Assembly (NCBI RefSeq): GCF_000744775.1
Contig: NZ_JQMP01000003.1
Coordinates: forward strand, 310,001-374,000
DNA from: Thermorudis peleae
GTDB taxonomy: Bacteria; Chloroflexota; Chloroflexia; Thermomicrobiales; Thermomicrobiaceae
Direction: 5' to 3'
DNA: 64,000 nt
A model generated the notes under the pieces. The model had not been told where the DNA came from. It saw nothing but the letters and a program-made list of their open reading frames with translations, and ran no database searches. Below are positions 48,190 through 57,451 of the stretch, one piece after another (the stretch's first letter is position 1; every line of letters starts with the position of its first letter). The translations under genes and the position numbers were made by a program.

Positions 48190-49134
48190 GTGATTGCGTA
48201 CATCGTTCGTCGCGTGCTCATGGCTATTCCGGTGATGCTGCTTGTTGCGGTCACGACGTTTCTCTTGCTCCATATGACACCGGGTGATCCCGTGGCCGTC
48301 TTACTTGGCCCTGATGCAACGACTGACCAGATCGCGGCTCTGCGTCGGCAGCTCGGCTTGACCGACCCCCTCTATCTCCAGCTCTATCACTGGTTTGCTC
48401 GTCTGCTGCATGGGGATCTCGGACAAAGCATCTTCCTACAGAAACCCGTCACCGCAGCAATTGCTGAGCGTCTTGCACCAACGCTCGAGTTGAGTATCCT
48501 CGCTCTCGTTGTCGCAGTCATTATTGGGATCCCAGCTGGCGTGCTCGCAGCTGTTCGCCAGGGGAGACTGCTTGATGTTGGCGTCATGCTTGTGGCGATG
48601 ATTGGGATTTCCATGCCAACGTTTTGGCTCGGCTTGAATTTGATTTTCCTCTTCGCCGTAACACTGCGGTGGCTCCCCGCTCAGGGGTATGTGCCACTCA
48701 GCCAGGGGGTTTGGGACAATCTCAGTCGGCTTATCTTGCCTGCACTTACCCTTGGTGCTGGGCAAGGAGCCTTCCTGGCGCGTATGACCCGTTCGGTGAT
48801 GCTGGAAGTGCTCAATGAGGATTTTGTCCGGACGGCACGCGCCAAAGGGCTCGTTGAGCGACGCGTGCTGCTCGGCCACGCGCTCCGTGCTGGACTCGTT
48901 CCGATCGTGACCGTGATCGGCATTACCTTTGCCTTGCTCATGGGTGGCGCAGTGGTGACCGAGCAAGTTTTTAACCTCCCTGGCGTTGGTCGCTTGCTCG
49001 TTCAAGCTGTCCTTCGACGAGATTTTCCCTTAATCCAAGGGATCGTCTTAGTTATCGCCCTTACCTATGTCCTGATTAATCTTGGTGTCGACTTACTGTA
49101 TGCTTTGCTAGATCCACGCATCCGCTATAGCTAA
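48190..49134 (+). CDS. oligopeptide ABC permease, DppB/OppB type (second operon)
   Basis: The protein has 314 residues from GTG 48190. It shows YIVRRVLMAIPVMLLVAVTT, HMTPGDPVAVLLGP and the EAA loop RTARAKGLVERRVLLGHALR (about 217-236), with six helices. It forms a channel with the next permease. No ATPase gene is in the operon. Confidence 0.93.
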   Translation: MIAYIVRRVLMAIPVMLLVAVTTFLLLHMTPGDPVAVLLGPDATTDQIAALRRQLGLTDPLYLQLYHWFARLLHGDLGQSIFLQKPVTAAIAERLAPTLELSILALVVAVIIGIPAGVLAAVRQGRLLDVGVMLVAMIGISMPTFWLGLNLIFLFAVTLRWLPAQGYVPLSQGVWDNLSRLILPALTLGAGQGAFLARMTRSVMLEVLNEDFVRTARAKGLVERRVLLGHALRAGLVPIVTVIGITFALLMGGAVVTEQVFNLPGVGRLLVQAVLRRDFPLIQGIVLVIALTYVLINLGVDLLYALLDPRIRYS

Positions 49135-49145
49135 TAAGAGGATGG

Positions 49146-50036
49146 ATGCGAATGGTCGTGCAAGAGCACATCGTGCTGTCCCCAGTCCAGCGGCGCCATC
49201 GAGGTCAGCTTCTGCGCGTTGTCCGCCGCTATCCAAACGGTGTTATCGGTGGGGTGATTGTGCTCCTTGTTGTGCTCATTGCGCTCTTCGCTGGATTGTT
49301 GACGAATCAAAGCCCGACGCGTGTCGATCCAGCGAACCGCTTGAGTCATCCCAGTGCTCAGCACTTCTTCGGGACGGACAATTTTGGACGCGATCTCTAC
49401 GCGCGGACGCTGTATGGCGCGCGAACCTCACTCCTGGCCGGGTTCGGCGTCGCCGCGCTCGCTGTTGCCGGCGGGATCATCGTTGGATTGTTAGCTGGGT
49501 ACTATCGACGGCTCGATGGGCCCCTCATGCGTATCATGGACGCGATCATGGCCTTCCCGGGCATTGTGCTTGCCATCGGTATCGTTGCGGCGACGGGGCC
49601 GAGCCTTTTTAACGTGATCCTCGCACTCGGTGTCATTGCGATGCCGCGTGTGGCGCGTGTTGTCCGGAGCATCGTCCTCAGTGTGCGTGCGCAGACGTAT
49701 GTCGAGGCCGCACGAGCGATTGGTGCAAGTGACGGCCGCATTGTGCTTCGCCATGTATTGCCCAATGCCTGGTCGCCGATTGTGATTCAGGGAACGTTTC
49801 TTTTCGCTGAAGGAGTGCTTGGAGAGGCGACGTTAAGCTTTCTTGGCGTTGGGCCTCCGCCTGAGTTTCCCAGTTGGGGAAATATCCTTGGTGAGGCGCG
49901 CCTCTATATTCGTGAAGCGCCGTGGATGATGCTGCTGCCGGGGATTGCCCTCACGCTCACAGTGCTGAGTTTGAATTTGCTGGGGGATGCTATCCGCGAT
50001 TTGCTTGATCCCCGTGTGCGGCGGCGAGAAGGGTAG
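49146..50036 (+). CDS. oligopeptide ABC permease, DppC/OppC type (second operon)
   Basis: The protein has 296 residues, with ATG 49146 directly after AAGAGGATGG. It shows VIGGVIVLLVVLIALFAGLL, QHFFGTDNFGRDLYARTLYG and the EAA loop YVEAARAIGASDGRIVLRHV (about 192-211). It ends DLLDPRVRRREG. It completes the second permease pair. A strong hairpin follows the stop. Confidence 0.93.
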   Translation: MRMVVQEHIVLSPVQRRHRGQLLRVVRRYPNGVIGGVIVLLVVLIALFAGLLTNQSPTRVDPANRLSHPSAQHFFGTDNFGRDLYARTLYGARTSLLAGFGVAALAVAGGIIVGLLAGYYRRLDGPLMRIMDAIMAFPGIVLAIGIVAATGPSLFNVILALGVIAMPRVARVVRSIVLSVRAQTYVEAARAIGASDGRIVLRHVLPNAWSPIVIQGTFLFAEGVLGEATLSFLGVGPPPEFPSWGNILGEARLYIREAPWMMLLPGIALTLTVLSLNLLGDAIRDLLDPRVRRREG

Positions 50037-50063
50037 ACACCTCGATCAGTAAAGGTAGGGCTG

Positions 50064-50101
50064 GCGATCACGGCACAGCCGAGCTATCGTGCCGTGATCG
50101 C
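50064..50101 (+). terminator. terminator-like hairpin of the second ABC operon
   Basis: GCGATCACGGCAC (50064-50076) and GTGCCGTGATCGC (50089-50101) form a perfect 13-bp stem with a 12-base loop. TGGTTTCGG follows, so the T run is weak. Confidence 0.65.
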
Positions 50102-50216
50102 TGGTTTCGGCATGAGATTGTCAGGTTACCCATCTGACATGCGCGATCGCATGCGTGGCGAAAGATATTGCCAACGTTACGAATGGTAATCCGGTGGCAC
50201 TTCCCTCCCTCGCAGG

Positions 50217-50265
50217 CACCCCAAATCCCATCCAAACGGATGGGGGCAAACGCTCCGTTGGGGTG
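50217..50265 (+). other. candidate structured leader of the DoxX gene
   Basis: CACCCCAA (50217-50224) pairs with TTGGGGTG (50258-50265), enclosing CCCATCC-AAAC-GGATGGG (50227-50244). It sits about 75 bases before the ATG. No known riboswitch was recognised. Confidence 0.35.
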
Positions 50266-50341
50266 GGGTCATCTGGCCTGTTGCCCACGAGAATATCTCC
50301 TGGAAGCACGGAATGCGCCGTGCAGAAAGGAGAGTCAAGCC

Positions 50342-51118
50342 ATGCGACGTCTCAGTCTTGTTGAAGTGATCGCGCTTGTGGTCGTCGCTGGATTCTTCGC
50401 GCTCCACATCATGCGCTCGTTTGGTGGAGGTGGTGCATCGTCGTTGATTGCCGCGTTGACGGTGCTTGTTGTGCTTGGAGGGATCGCGACCTTCGTATAT
50501 GAAGGATATCTTGGGAGCCGAGCGGCGTCGCCGGCGCCAACCTTTACTGAGCCTCGGCTTGCACATGCACTGTTCAACGATACACGGGCGGCTGGTCTGT
50601 GGTTCGTCGTTCGTCTCTATGTCGGTGCGCAGTGGCTCGAGGCTGGATATCACAAGTTGACCGATCCAGCCTGGATGCAGGGTGGCGTTGCACTCAAAGG
50701 CTTTTGGCAGCGCGTTGTGCAAGTGCCGGCAAACGGCCAACCGCCGATTACCTATGGCTGGTATCGGAGCTTCATCCAGTACATGCTCGATCAAGGCTGG
50801 TATAGCTGGTTTGCCAAGCTGGTGGCAATTGGCGAGTTCCTGGTCGGCATTGCCCTCATCTTGGGCCTCCTGACTGGCATTGTGGCAGCAATCGGCGCCT
50901 TCATGAACTTCAACTTCATGCTGGCGGGTGTGGCAAGCACCAACCCGGTGCTGTTCGTGCTCGAGATCGGGCTCATCCTTGCCTGGAAGGTCGCTGGTTG
51001 GTGGGGCGTCGACCATTACCTGCTGCCATTGCTTGGTGTGCCCTGGCAGCCCGGTCAGCTCTTCCGGCATGAACCGCAGACGCCACCCGCTCCAGCGCCT
51101 GGGACCGGCAATGCCTAG
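50342..51118 (+). CDS. DoxX/TQO-like membrane protein
   Basis: ATG 50342 after GAAAGGAGAG gives 258 residues; the longer frame crosses the leader. Two N-terminal helices (about 7-55) precede the DoxX domain (about 85-225). Its core is LYVGAQWLEAGYHKLTDPAW, then LVAIGEFLVGIALILGLLTG and GAFMNFNFMLAGVAS. Relatives include the small subunit of thiosulfate:quinone oxidoreductase and DoxX-type redox-complex proteins. The GYHKL/W pattern is typical of Chloroflexota and Actinobacteria members. Function here is probably membrane thiol or sulfur redox, unproven. It is convergent with the DMT transporter ten bases away. Confidence 0.85.
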   Translation: MRRLSLVEVIALVVVAGFFALHIMRSFGGGGASSLIAALTVLVVLGGIATFVYEGYLGSRAASPAPTFTEPRLAHALFNDTRAAGLWFVVRLYVGAQWLEAGYHKLTDPAWMQGGVALKGFWQRVVQVPANGQPPITYGWYRSFIQYMLDQGWYSWFAKLVAIGEFLVGIALILGLLTGIVAAIGAFMNFNFMLAGVASTNPVLFVLEIGLILAWKVAGWWGVDHYLLPLLGVPWQPGQLFRHEPQTPPAPAPGTGNA

Positions 51119-51128
51119 TAAGAACGCC

Positions 51129-52049
51129 TCAGCCTGCGTTTCCCGCGGGTGGCGGTGGGATGCTCAACCGCGCATCTCGCCGCCACCGCGGTGTGATCGC
51201 CAGCCACACAAGGCCGCTGAGCAGCAGGAGCATGCCAACGGCTGCCATCAGCGGCGGCCGTTCGCCGAGTACAACGATTCCGAGCGTCGTGGCTGTGAGC
51301 GGCTCAGCAAGCGAAAGCGTTGTCGCGGTCGACGCAGGCGTGACTCGGAGTCCACGGCTAAAACAAATGTAGGCAAGTGCGGTAGCAATAAGGCCGAGGT
51401 GGAGCGCGACTGCAAGCCCGCGGGGATTCGCAAGCCAGTCATGTGGACGAAGCAGCAACAGCGGGAGGAGCAGTGCCGCGCCGCCGGTGAACGCAATTGC
51501 CATCGTGCCGGTTTCCGGAGTGCCAGCCAGCAGTGCTTGCCGACTCGCCACCGTGAACATCGCATACGCAGCCCCAGCCCCGGCACAGAGCATGACACCG
51601 AGGAGATCGACATGATTCGCTCGGCCAGGCAGGAGAATACAGGCGAGCCCAAGCAATGCCAGGAACGTGGCAATCGGCCAGCCAGGTTCCCATGGTTCGC
51701 CGCGAAGCTTGGTCACCATGCCGGTCAGGATCGGGGCGCTACCAAGGGCAACGACTGTGCCAAGCGCAACCCCAGCGCGGACAACGCCAGCAAAGAAACA
51801 GAGCTGATACGCTGCAACCCCCAGCGCTGCAAGGAGGAGAGGAAGCCGAGGCCAGCACGCAGCGTGCCGGGAGAGTTGCCCTTGCAGACCAGCAACAACC
51901 AGAAGCGCAAGGCCGCCAATAAGGATGCGGCTTGCGCCAACACTTGGTGGCGTTGCGCCCGGCGGGGCAAACGCTTGGGCGGTGCCGGTGGTTCCCCAGA
52001 GAATCGCCGCTGCAACAATCCAGAGGCGCCCAAACGCTTTTCCTCGCAT
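51129..52049 (-). CDS. EamA/DMT-family transporter
   Basis: ATG 52049 after GGGAGGGGG gives 306 residues; longer frames pass through the palindromic control region. Ten membrane helices form two EamA repeats (about 8-140 and 155-290), with ILWGTTGTAQAF and AGAGAAYAMFTVASRQALL starting each, and LAEPLTATTLGIVVLGERPP at the second repeat's end. Members export amino acids or other metabolites; the substrate is unknown. A perfect 14-base palindrome (52119-52132) lies just upstream, so it is probably controlled by a dimeric repressor not encoded beside it. Confidence 0.9.
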   Translation of the reverse strand: MRGKAFGRLWIVAAAILWGTTGTAQAFAPPGATPPSVGASRILIGGLALLVVAGLQGQLSRHAACWPRLPLLLAALGVAAYQLCFFAGVVRAGVALGTVVALGSAPILTGMVTKLRGEPWEPGWPIATFLALLGLACILLPGRANHVDLLGVMLCAGAGAAYAMFTVASRQALLAGTPETGTMAIAFTGGAALLLPLLLLRPHDWLANPRGLAVALHLGLIATALAYICFSRGLRVTPASTATTLSLAEPLTATTLGIVVLGERPPLMAAVGMLLLLSGLVWLAITPRWRRDARLSIPPPPAGNAG

Positions 52050-52118
52050 GCCCCCTCCCACTGAAGGATAACGCGCCTGCTTGCAGGAGAGGGCAGCCGC
52101 TGGTAGACTAATAGTAAC

Positions 52119-52132
52119 ACTGTACGTACAGT
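52119..52132. promoter_or_regulatory. 14-base palindrome upstream of the DMT transporter
   Basis: ACTGTACGTACAGT is perfectly palindromic and lies just upstream of a TACTAT -10-like box for the transporter (52116-52111, minus strand). The form fits a TetR-type operator. Confidence 0.5.
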
Positions 52133-52168
52133 TCTGATGTTCGGCTTTCGGTGACAAAGAGACACATC

Positions 52169-52197
52169 TAGACAGGTAGCTGCCGGCAGGCTACACT
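52169..52197 (+). promoter_or_regulatory. nrdJ: nrdJ promoter
   Basis: TAGACA (52169-52174), 17-base spacer, TACACT (52192-52197). The -10 box overlaps the first NrdR-like box. Confidence 0.65.
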
Positions 52198-52238
52198 AGA
52201 TATCGTGGTTCTGTTGAATGGGGCCCTAGATATCGGGT
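52193..52238. promoter_or_regulatory. nrdJ: tandem NrdR boxes at the nrdJ promoter
   Basis: Box 1 is ACACTAGATATCGTGG (52193-52208) and box 2 is GCCCTAGATATCGGGT (52223-52238). Both resemble the NrdR consensus and share CTAGATATCG. They are 30 bases apart, near three helical turns, as NrdR boxes usually are. Repression by NrdR-ATP/dATP is expected. Confidence 0.75.
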
Positions 52239-52292
52239 GTACCCAGTCTGTATCGCGGGTGCTGCGCCGCAGCAAAGGATGGGGGACAGACG

Positions 52293-55200
52293 ATGGGAGC
52301 GGCGAGCAAGCGGAGTGAAATGACTAAAGGATTGCGAATCCCACGGTTCTACACGCGGCCAGGTGAAGATCCATACAGTACGGTGCGCTGGGTGAAGCGC
52401 ACATCGCGGATTACGAATCCCGATGGCTCGGTCGTCTTTGAAATGGCCGATGCCGAAGTGCCGGAAGACTGGTCGCAGGTCGCGACGGATATTGTCGTCT
52501 CAAAGTACTTCCGCAAGGCCGGCGTACCGCAGTATGACGCTGATGGCAAGCCGCTGCTCGACGAAGATGGCCAGCCAGTGCTTGGGCCGGAGCGAAGCGT
52601 GCGGCAAGTCGTGCGTCGACTCGTTGGCTGCTGGCGCGATTGGGGTGAGCGCTACGGGTACTTCGCGAGTGCCGAAGATGCCCAGGCGTTTGAAGATGAG
52701 CTTGCCTACATGCTGCTGCACCAGATTGCGGCGCCGAATTCGCCACAGTGGTTCAACACAGGACTGCATTGGGCGTATGGCATCACCGGACCGGCTCAGG
52801 GACATTACTATGTCGATCCTGCAACCGGTGAGGTCAAGCCGTCGCCCGATGCTTATTCTCACCCAGCCGCCCATGCCTGTTTCATTCAGTCGGTTGAAGA
52901 CGACCTCGTGAATCCCGGCGGTATCTTCGACCTGGTGCTGCGGGAAGCACGTGTCTTCAAGTATGGCTCGGGTTCGGGGACGAACTTCTCCAAGATTCGC
53001 GGTGAAGGTGAGCCGCTCTCTGGCGGTGGTACGTCCTCGGGCTTGATGAGCTTCCTCAAGGTCTTTGATCGTGCTGCTGGCGCCATTAAGAGCGGCGGCA
53101 CGACACGCCGCGCAGCCAAGATGGTGGTCGTCGATATCGACCATCCGGACATCGAGAAGTTCATCCGCTGGAAGGCGGAAGAGGAGAAGAAGGTTGCTGC
53201 CCTTATCGCCGCCGGATATTCAGCTGACTTCAATGGCGAGGCCTATGCAACAGTCTCTGGCCAGAATGCCAACAATTCCGTCCGCGTTCCTGACGAATTT
53301 ATTCATGCCGTGTTGACTGATGGAGACTGGCATCTTCGCTGGCGTACTGATGGACGGATTAGCAAGACGCTGAAGGCGCGCGAACTCTGGGACATGATCG
53401 CCGAGGCGGCCTGGCAGTGCGCCGACCCAGGTATTCAGTTCGATACCACCATTAATGACTGGCATACCTGCCCTGCCTCTGGCCGGATCAATGCCTCAAA
53501 TCCCTGCAGCGAGTACATGTTCCTCGACGATACGGCCTGCAACCTCGCCTCGCTCAATCTGTTGAAGTTCTATGACGTCGAGACTGGCAAGTTCGACCTT
53601 GCGGCCTTCCAGCATGCGGTGCGCCTCTGGACGATCGTCTTAGAAATCACTGTGCTCATGGCGCAGTATCCCAGCGAGACGATTGCCCGCAAAAGCTACG
53701 AATTCCGGACACTCGGCTTGGGTTACGCCAATCTCGGCTCGCTGCTCATGACGATGGGGCTGCCCTACGACTCCGATGCAGCGCGCGCAATCGCGGGCGC
53801 CATTACTGCCATCATGACCGGCCAGGCCTACGCGACTTCGGCTGAGATGGCGAGCGTGTTGGGGCCATTCCCGGGCTTTGCTGCCAATCGCGAGCACATG
53901 CTCCGGGTCATTCGCAATCATCGTCGCGCGGCCTACAACGCGCATCCCGCTGAATACGAGGGGCTGCATACCCCGCCGGTTGGTCTCGATCCGCAGCATT
54001 GCCCGCCGGATCTCCTCTCAGCCGCGCGCGCGGCGTGGGATCGCGCGCTCGAGTTAGGCGAGCGCTACGGGTATCGGAACGCCCAAGTAACCTGCATCGC
54101 TCCGACCGGTACCATCGGCTTGTTGATGGATTGTGATACGACCGGCATTGAGCCAGATTTTGCCCTCGTCAAGTTCAAGAAGCTGGCAGGCGGTGGATAT
54201 TTCAAGATTGCGAATAAGTCGATTGCTCCGGCGCTGAAGCGACTCGGCTACAGCCCTGAGCAGATCGAAGATATCCTGCGCTACGTCCTTGGTACCCTCT
54301 CGCTTGATGGCGCTCCCCATATCAATCGCGATTCACTGCGTGCCAAGGGCTTTACCGATGCTGATATTGCCCGTGTTGAGCAGGCCTTGCCCGGTGTTTT
54401 CGATCTCACCATGGCCTTCTCTCCGTGGGTGCTCGGGGAGGAGACGCTGCGCCGCCTTGGCTTTACACCTGAGCAGTGGACCAAGCCTGGCTTTTCGCTC
54501 CTCGAGGCGCTTGGCTTTACAGCGCAGCAGATTGAAGAAGCCAATGATGTCATCTGCGGCCGCCAGACGGTCGAAGGTGCGCCTCACCTGCGCACTGAAC
54601 ACCTTGCGGTGTTTGACTGCGCCAACGTGTGCGGCAAGCACGGCACACGCTATATCCATCACCTCGGGCATATCCGGATGATGGCGGCCGTGCAGCCGTT
54701 CATCTCGGGGGCTATTTCCAAGACCGTGAACATGCCCAACAGCGTGACTGTGCAAGACGTCGCCGATGCGTATCTTGCTGCATGGCGTCTTGGTCTCAAG
54801 GCGCTCGCGATCTACCGCGATGGCTCGAAGCTTTCGCAGCCACTGTCAACCCGGGCCAGCGACAAGGACAAGAAGGAGACGGGCGAGACAGCAGCGCAGG
54901 GTGCGGTAGCGCAACCCGAGCAGCGTGTGATTGTCGTCGAGCGGCCAAAGCGCCGGCCGTTGCCACCGAAGCGCCGTGGGCTGACCTTCGAAGGCCGAGT
55001 CGCTGGACATAAGATTTACCTGCGAACAGGCGAGTACGAGGACGGGACGCTCGGCGAGATCTTCATCGATATGCACAAGGAAGGAGCTGCCTTCCGCAGC
55101 CTGATGAACTGCTTTGCGATCGCGATTTCCAAGGGCTTGCAGTACGGCGTACCCCTGGAAGAGTTCGTCGACACGTTCACCTTCCAACGGTTTGAGCCGC

Positions 55201-55700
55201 AGGGCATGGTCGAAGGCCATCCCTACATCAAGATGGCCACATCCATTGTCGACTACATCTTCCGCGTGCTCGGGTATGAGTATCTCGGGCGAACCGACTT
55301 TGTTCAGGTCCAACCACCGATCCATGGTGGTGAACACGAACAGCCTGTGTCCTCGTCGGAGGCGTCGAAAGTCTCCGCGAGTGCAATGGGCCAGCCGAGT
55401 CCTGCTCGGTCGAGCGAGGCAGACGAATCCGCGAACCCATCGCCAGCGTCTGCAGGTCCTGCCGAGCCGCCGAAGAATGGCCATCGCACGCCGAACAGCC
55501 AGCGGCCACTCGCTGAGGAGCTCGTGCCGGTTGCCCAGGCCGTGACGGCTACCTTGCCGCGGCCAGTTGACCCGCTCAATGAGCAGCTTTCGCAGCTCAT
55601 GGGTGACGCGCCGTTCTGCGACGTCTGCGGGCACATTACTGTCCGTAATGGCTCCTGCTACAAGTGCCTCAACTGTGGCAACAGCCTCGGCTGCTCGTAA
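52293..55700 (+). CDS. nrdJ: adenosylcobalamin-dependent (class II) ribonucleotide reductase
   Basis: The protein has 1135 residues, with ATG 52293 after GGGGGACAG; MTKGL at 52320 is an alternative start. It contains the class II catalytic barrel, with [27 protein letters not shown] (first active-site Cys), [20 protein letters not shown], and [20 protein letters not shown] (finger-loop Cys). The second redox Cys follows. The C-terminal part has a Pro/Ala/Ser-rich linker and a zinc-ribbon tail, [17 protein letters not shown] then NCGNSLGC, typical of the long actinobacterial/Chloroflexota NrdJ. It makes dNTPs with or without oxygen. It is a single-gene unit with NrdR boxes and a strong terminator. 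Confidence 0.96.
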   Translation: MGAASKRSEMTKGLRIPRFYTRPGEDPYSTVRWVKRTSRITNPDGSVVFEMADAEVPEDWSQVATDIVVSKYFRKAGVPQYDADGKPLLDEDGQPVLGPERSVRQVVRRLVGCWRDWGERYGYFASAEDAQAFEDELAYMLLHQIAAPNSPQWFNTGLHWAYGITGPAQGHYYVDPATGEVKPSPDAYSHPAAHACFIQSVEDDLVNPGGIFDLVLREARVFKYGSGSGTNFSKIRGEGEPLSGGGTSSGLMSFLKVFDRAAGAIKSGGTTRRAAKMVVVDIDHPDIEKFIRWKAEEEKKVAALIAAGYSADFNGEAYATVSGQNANNSVRVPDEFIHAVLTDGDWHLRWRTDGRISKTLKARELWDMIAEAAWQCADPGIQFDTTINDWHTCPASGRINASNPCSEYMFLDDTACNLASLNLLKFYDVETGKFDLAAFQHAVRLWTIVLEITVLMAQYPSETIARKSYEFRTLGLGYANLGSLLMTMGLPYDSDAARAIAGAITAIMTGQAYATSAEMASVLGPFPGFAANREHMLRVIRNHRRAAYNAHPAEYEGLHTPPVGLDPQHCPPDLLSAARAAWDRALELGERYGYRNAQVTCIAPTGTIGLLMDCDTTGIEPDFALVKFKKLAGGGYFKIANKSIAPALKRLGYSPEQIEDILRYVLGTLSLDGAPHINRDSLRAKGFTDADIARVEQALPGVFDLTMAFSPWVLGEETLRRLGFTPEQWTKPGFSLLEALGFTAQQIEEANDVICGRQTVEGAPHLRTEHLAVFDCANVCGKHGTRYIHHLGHIRMMAAVQPFISGAISKTVNMPNSVTVQDVADAYLAAWRLGLKALAIYRDGSKLSQPLSTRASDKDKKETGETAAQGAVAQPEQRVIVVERPKRRPLPPKRRGLTFEGRVAGHKIYLRTGEYEDGTLGEIFIDMHKEGAAFRSLMNCFAIAISKGLQYGVPLEEFVDTFTFQRFEPQGMVEGHPYIKMATSIVDYIFRVLGYEYLGRTDFVQVQPPIHGGEHEQPVSSSEASKVSASAMGQPSPARSSEADESANPSPASAGPAEPPKNGHRTPNSQRPLAEELVPVAQAVTATLPRPVDPLNEQLSQLMGDAPFCDVCGHITVRNGSCYKCLNCGNSLGCS

Positions 55701-55722
55701 CCACGCGTTCAGCAGTGGTCCC

Positions 55723-55759
55723 ACCCTGGGAGAAGGTATTTCTCCCAGGGTTTCATTTT
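55723..55759 (+). terminator. rho-independent terminator of nrdJ
   Basis: ACCCTGGGAGAA and TTCTCCCAGGGT form a perfect 12-bp stem with a 5-base loop, followed by TTCATTTTG. It is the best intrinsic terminator in the window. Confidence 0.85.
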
Positions 55760-55849
55760 GAATGGCCAAGCATGCGCGATCGCCTACGAGGCGCGATATC
55801 CTACCAGTGCGGAGGAAGTAAGTAGCGCTCATATCATGAGGAGACAGCG

Positions 55850-56326
55850 ATGGACAACAACACCCGTGGTCCGGCTTGGATTACGCCACCCCCACTGTTG
55901 TACCTGCTTGGCGTCCTTGTTGGGATTGCGCTGAATCGCCTTCATCCAGTGCCGTTTATCCCCGCTGTGTCAAAGCGGTGGCGGCGCGCGCTCGGCGTGG
56001 GGCTGCTTGCTGGCGGACTTGGGCTGGCCGGAGTCGCTGTCCGCACGTTTCGTGAACATGGTGTCAACCCTGACCCGCGCACCCCTGTTCCCACGCTGGT
56101 GACGCAAGGGCCCTATGCACGGACGCGCAATCCGATCTACCTCGGCTTTACGCTTGCCTCAGCCGGACTTGCCTGTCTTGCTAACGCAGGCTGGTGCTGG
56201 CCGAGCCTGCTCGGGGTTCTGGTCGTGATGCAGCGGGGTGTTATCCCGCGGGAAGAGCGTTATCTTGCCCAACGGTTTGGTCAAGCCTATGCCGACTATT
56301 GCGCCCGTGTTCCGCGCTGGCTCTAG
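55850..56326 (+). CDS. isoprenylcysteine carboxyl methyltransferase-like membrane protein
   Basis: The protein has 158 residues, with ATG 55850 after GAGGAGACAGCG. It has four membrane helices, then the ICMT/PEMT signature GPYARTRNPIYLGFTLASAG (about 85-105) and the C-terminal REERYLAQRFGQAYADYCARVPRWL that completes the SAM-binding pocket. Bacterial members methylate unknown small or lipid substrates. It ends 10 bases before the AlkZ-like gene, so the two are probably co-transcribed. Confidence 0.88.
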   Translation: MDNNTRGPAWITPPPLLYLLGVLVGIALNRLHPVPFIPAVSKRWRRALGVGLLAGGLGLAGVAVRTFREHGVNPDPRTPVPTLVTQGPYARTRNPIYLGFTLASAGLACLANAGWCWPSLLGVLVVMQRGVIPREERYLAQRFGQAYADYCARVPRWL

Positions 56327-56336
56327 GGAGCGATCT

Positions 56337-57440
56337 ATGATGCAAACGATAACGATACGCGCGCTGAATCGGGCGACGCTCGCTCGGCAAGGCTTGCTCG
56401 CACGACAGAACCTCCCGCTGGTTGAGGCAGTGGGACGATTTGGCTGGCTCCAAGCGCAGTTGCCTGCTTCCCCAGCACTGAGCCTCTGGACTCGTGTCGA
56501 TGGTTTTCGTGTGGACGCATATCGAGCCGCGCTGAGCGCACGCCAGCTCGTACGTGCACCGTTCCTGCGCAATACGCTGCACCTCGTACCGGCCTCGGAC
56601 TACCTCCGTTATTGGCCCATCATTCGCCTAGCACTGGAGCATGCTTTTCGGAGTTTCTTCCGCCCTCACCAGCGCCAGTTTGACCGAGATCACGTACTCA
56701 CTGCTGCCCGATCCCTCCTAGCCGATGCGCCCCGGACAAACGGCGAGTTGGGTGCTCTCCTGACTACCTACATCCCTGAAGCAGAGGCAAGTGCGCTCGC
56801 GTATGCCGCACGAACCTTCTTGCCCCTCGTGCAAGTGCCTGATGAGCGAGCGCGGTGGGGATTTCCCGCGAATCCTGCGTATACACTAGCTGAGACCTGG
56901 CTTGGCCAGCCGGTTGCTGATCGGTGCGACGTCGAGGAGCTTGTGCTGCGTTATCTTGCCGCCTTCGGCCCAGCGACTGTGAAGGACATTCAGGCATGGC
57001 TTGGTGCACGTGATGTTGGAAAGGCGTTGCGTGCTGACCTGCCTGCCCTCTGCCAATTTCGTGGGCCCGATGGCGATGTCTTTTATGACAACCAAGATGC
57101 CCCGCGACCTGATGAAGACATTCCAGCGCCGCCGCGGCTTTTGCCAGAATTCGACGCGTTGCTCCTAGCCCATGCCGATCGCTCACGGATTATTGCCCCA
57201 GAATATCGCCGTGCGGTGTTCCTTAGTGCAGGGCGTGTCCGTGCAACAATCTTGGTCGACGGAATGGTAGCTGGAACATGGAGCATGCATGGAACTACGA
57301 GCCATGCACGCCTTGCAATCACCCCATTTCGACCGCTTACGAAAGCTACGAGTGAAGCGCTCGTGGCTGAAGCAGAGGCGCTGCTCGCGGTCTTGGCGCC
57401 AGGGGTGCCGACTCTTGCTGTCGATATAGTCTCACCGTAA
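56337..57440 (+). CDS. AlkZ-like (HTH_42) DNA glycosylase family protein
   Basis: The protein has 367 residues from ATG 56337 (ATG 56340 also possible) after AGGGAGCG. It is a winged-helix triple-domain protein of the DUF1006/HTH_42 family. The catalytic signature WLQAQLPAS gives Gln39-Ala-Gln41, the QxQ form seen in Streptomyces AlkZ, rather than the QxD of E. coli YcaQ/AlkX. The C-terminal barrel has LLPEFDALLLAHADRSRII and VDGMVAGTW. AlkZ-type enzymes unhook interstrand crosslinks or remove bulky alkyl adducts, often as self-resistance. No biosynthetic cluster is visible here, so a general repair role is the simplest view. Confidence 0.85.
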   Translation: MMQTITIRALNRATLARQGLLARQNLPLVEAVGRFGWLQAQLPASPALSLWTRVDGFRVDAYRAALSARQLVRAPFLRNTLHLVPASDYLRYWPIIRLALEHAFRSFFRPHQRQFDRDHVLTAARSLLADAPRTNGELGALLTTYIPEAEASALAYAARTFLPLVQVPDERARWGFPANPAYTLAETWLGQPVADRCDVEELVLRYLAAFGPATVKDIQAWLGARDVGKALRADLPALCQFRGPDGDVFYDNQDAPRPDEDIPAPPRLLPEFDALLLAHADRSRIIAPEYRRAVFLSAGRVRATILVDGMVAGTWSMHGTTSHARLAITPFRPLTKATSEALVAEAEALLAVLAPGVPTLAVDIVSP

Positions 57441-57451
57441 AGCCATGCGTC

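Larger units (their letters stand above)
50037..50341 (+). other. 305-bp gap: terminator, palindromes and DoxX leader
   Basis: There is no gene. From left to right it contains the terminator hairpin 50064-50101, an ATGCGCGATCGCATGCG palindrome near 50140, and the folded leader at 50217-50265, then the DoxX RBS. Confidence 0.5.

Noticed and set aside
50928-52064. 378-codon plus-strand ORF opposite the DMT transporter
   Set aside because: Its Arg/Lys/Gln/Cys-rich translation is the antisense of a clear ten-helix transporter. No family features.
55766-55785. Repeat shared with 50139-50152 (CATGCGCGATCGC)
   Set aside because: A 13-base match of a CG-palindromic sequence in GC-rich DNA may be chance. 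No flanking similarity was found.
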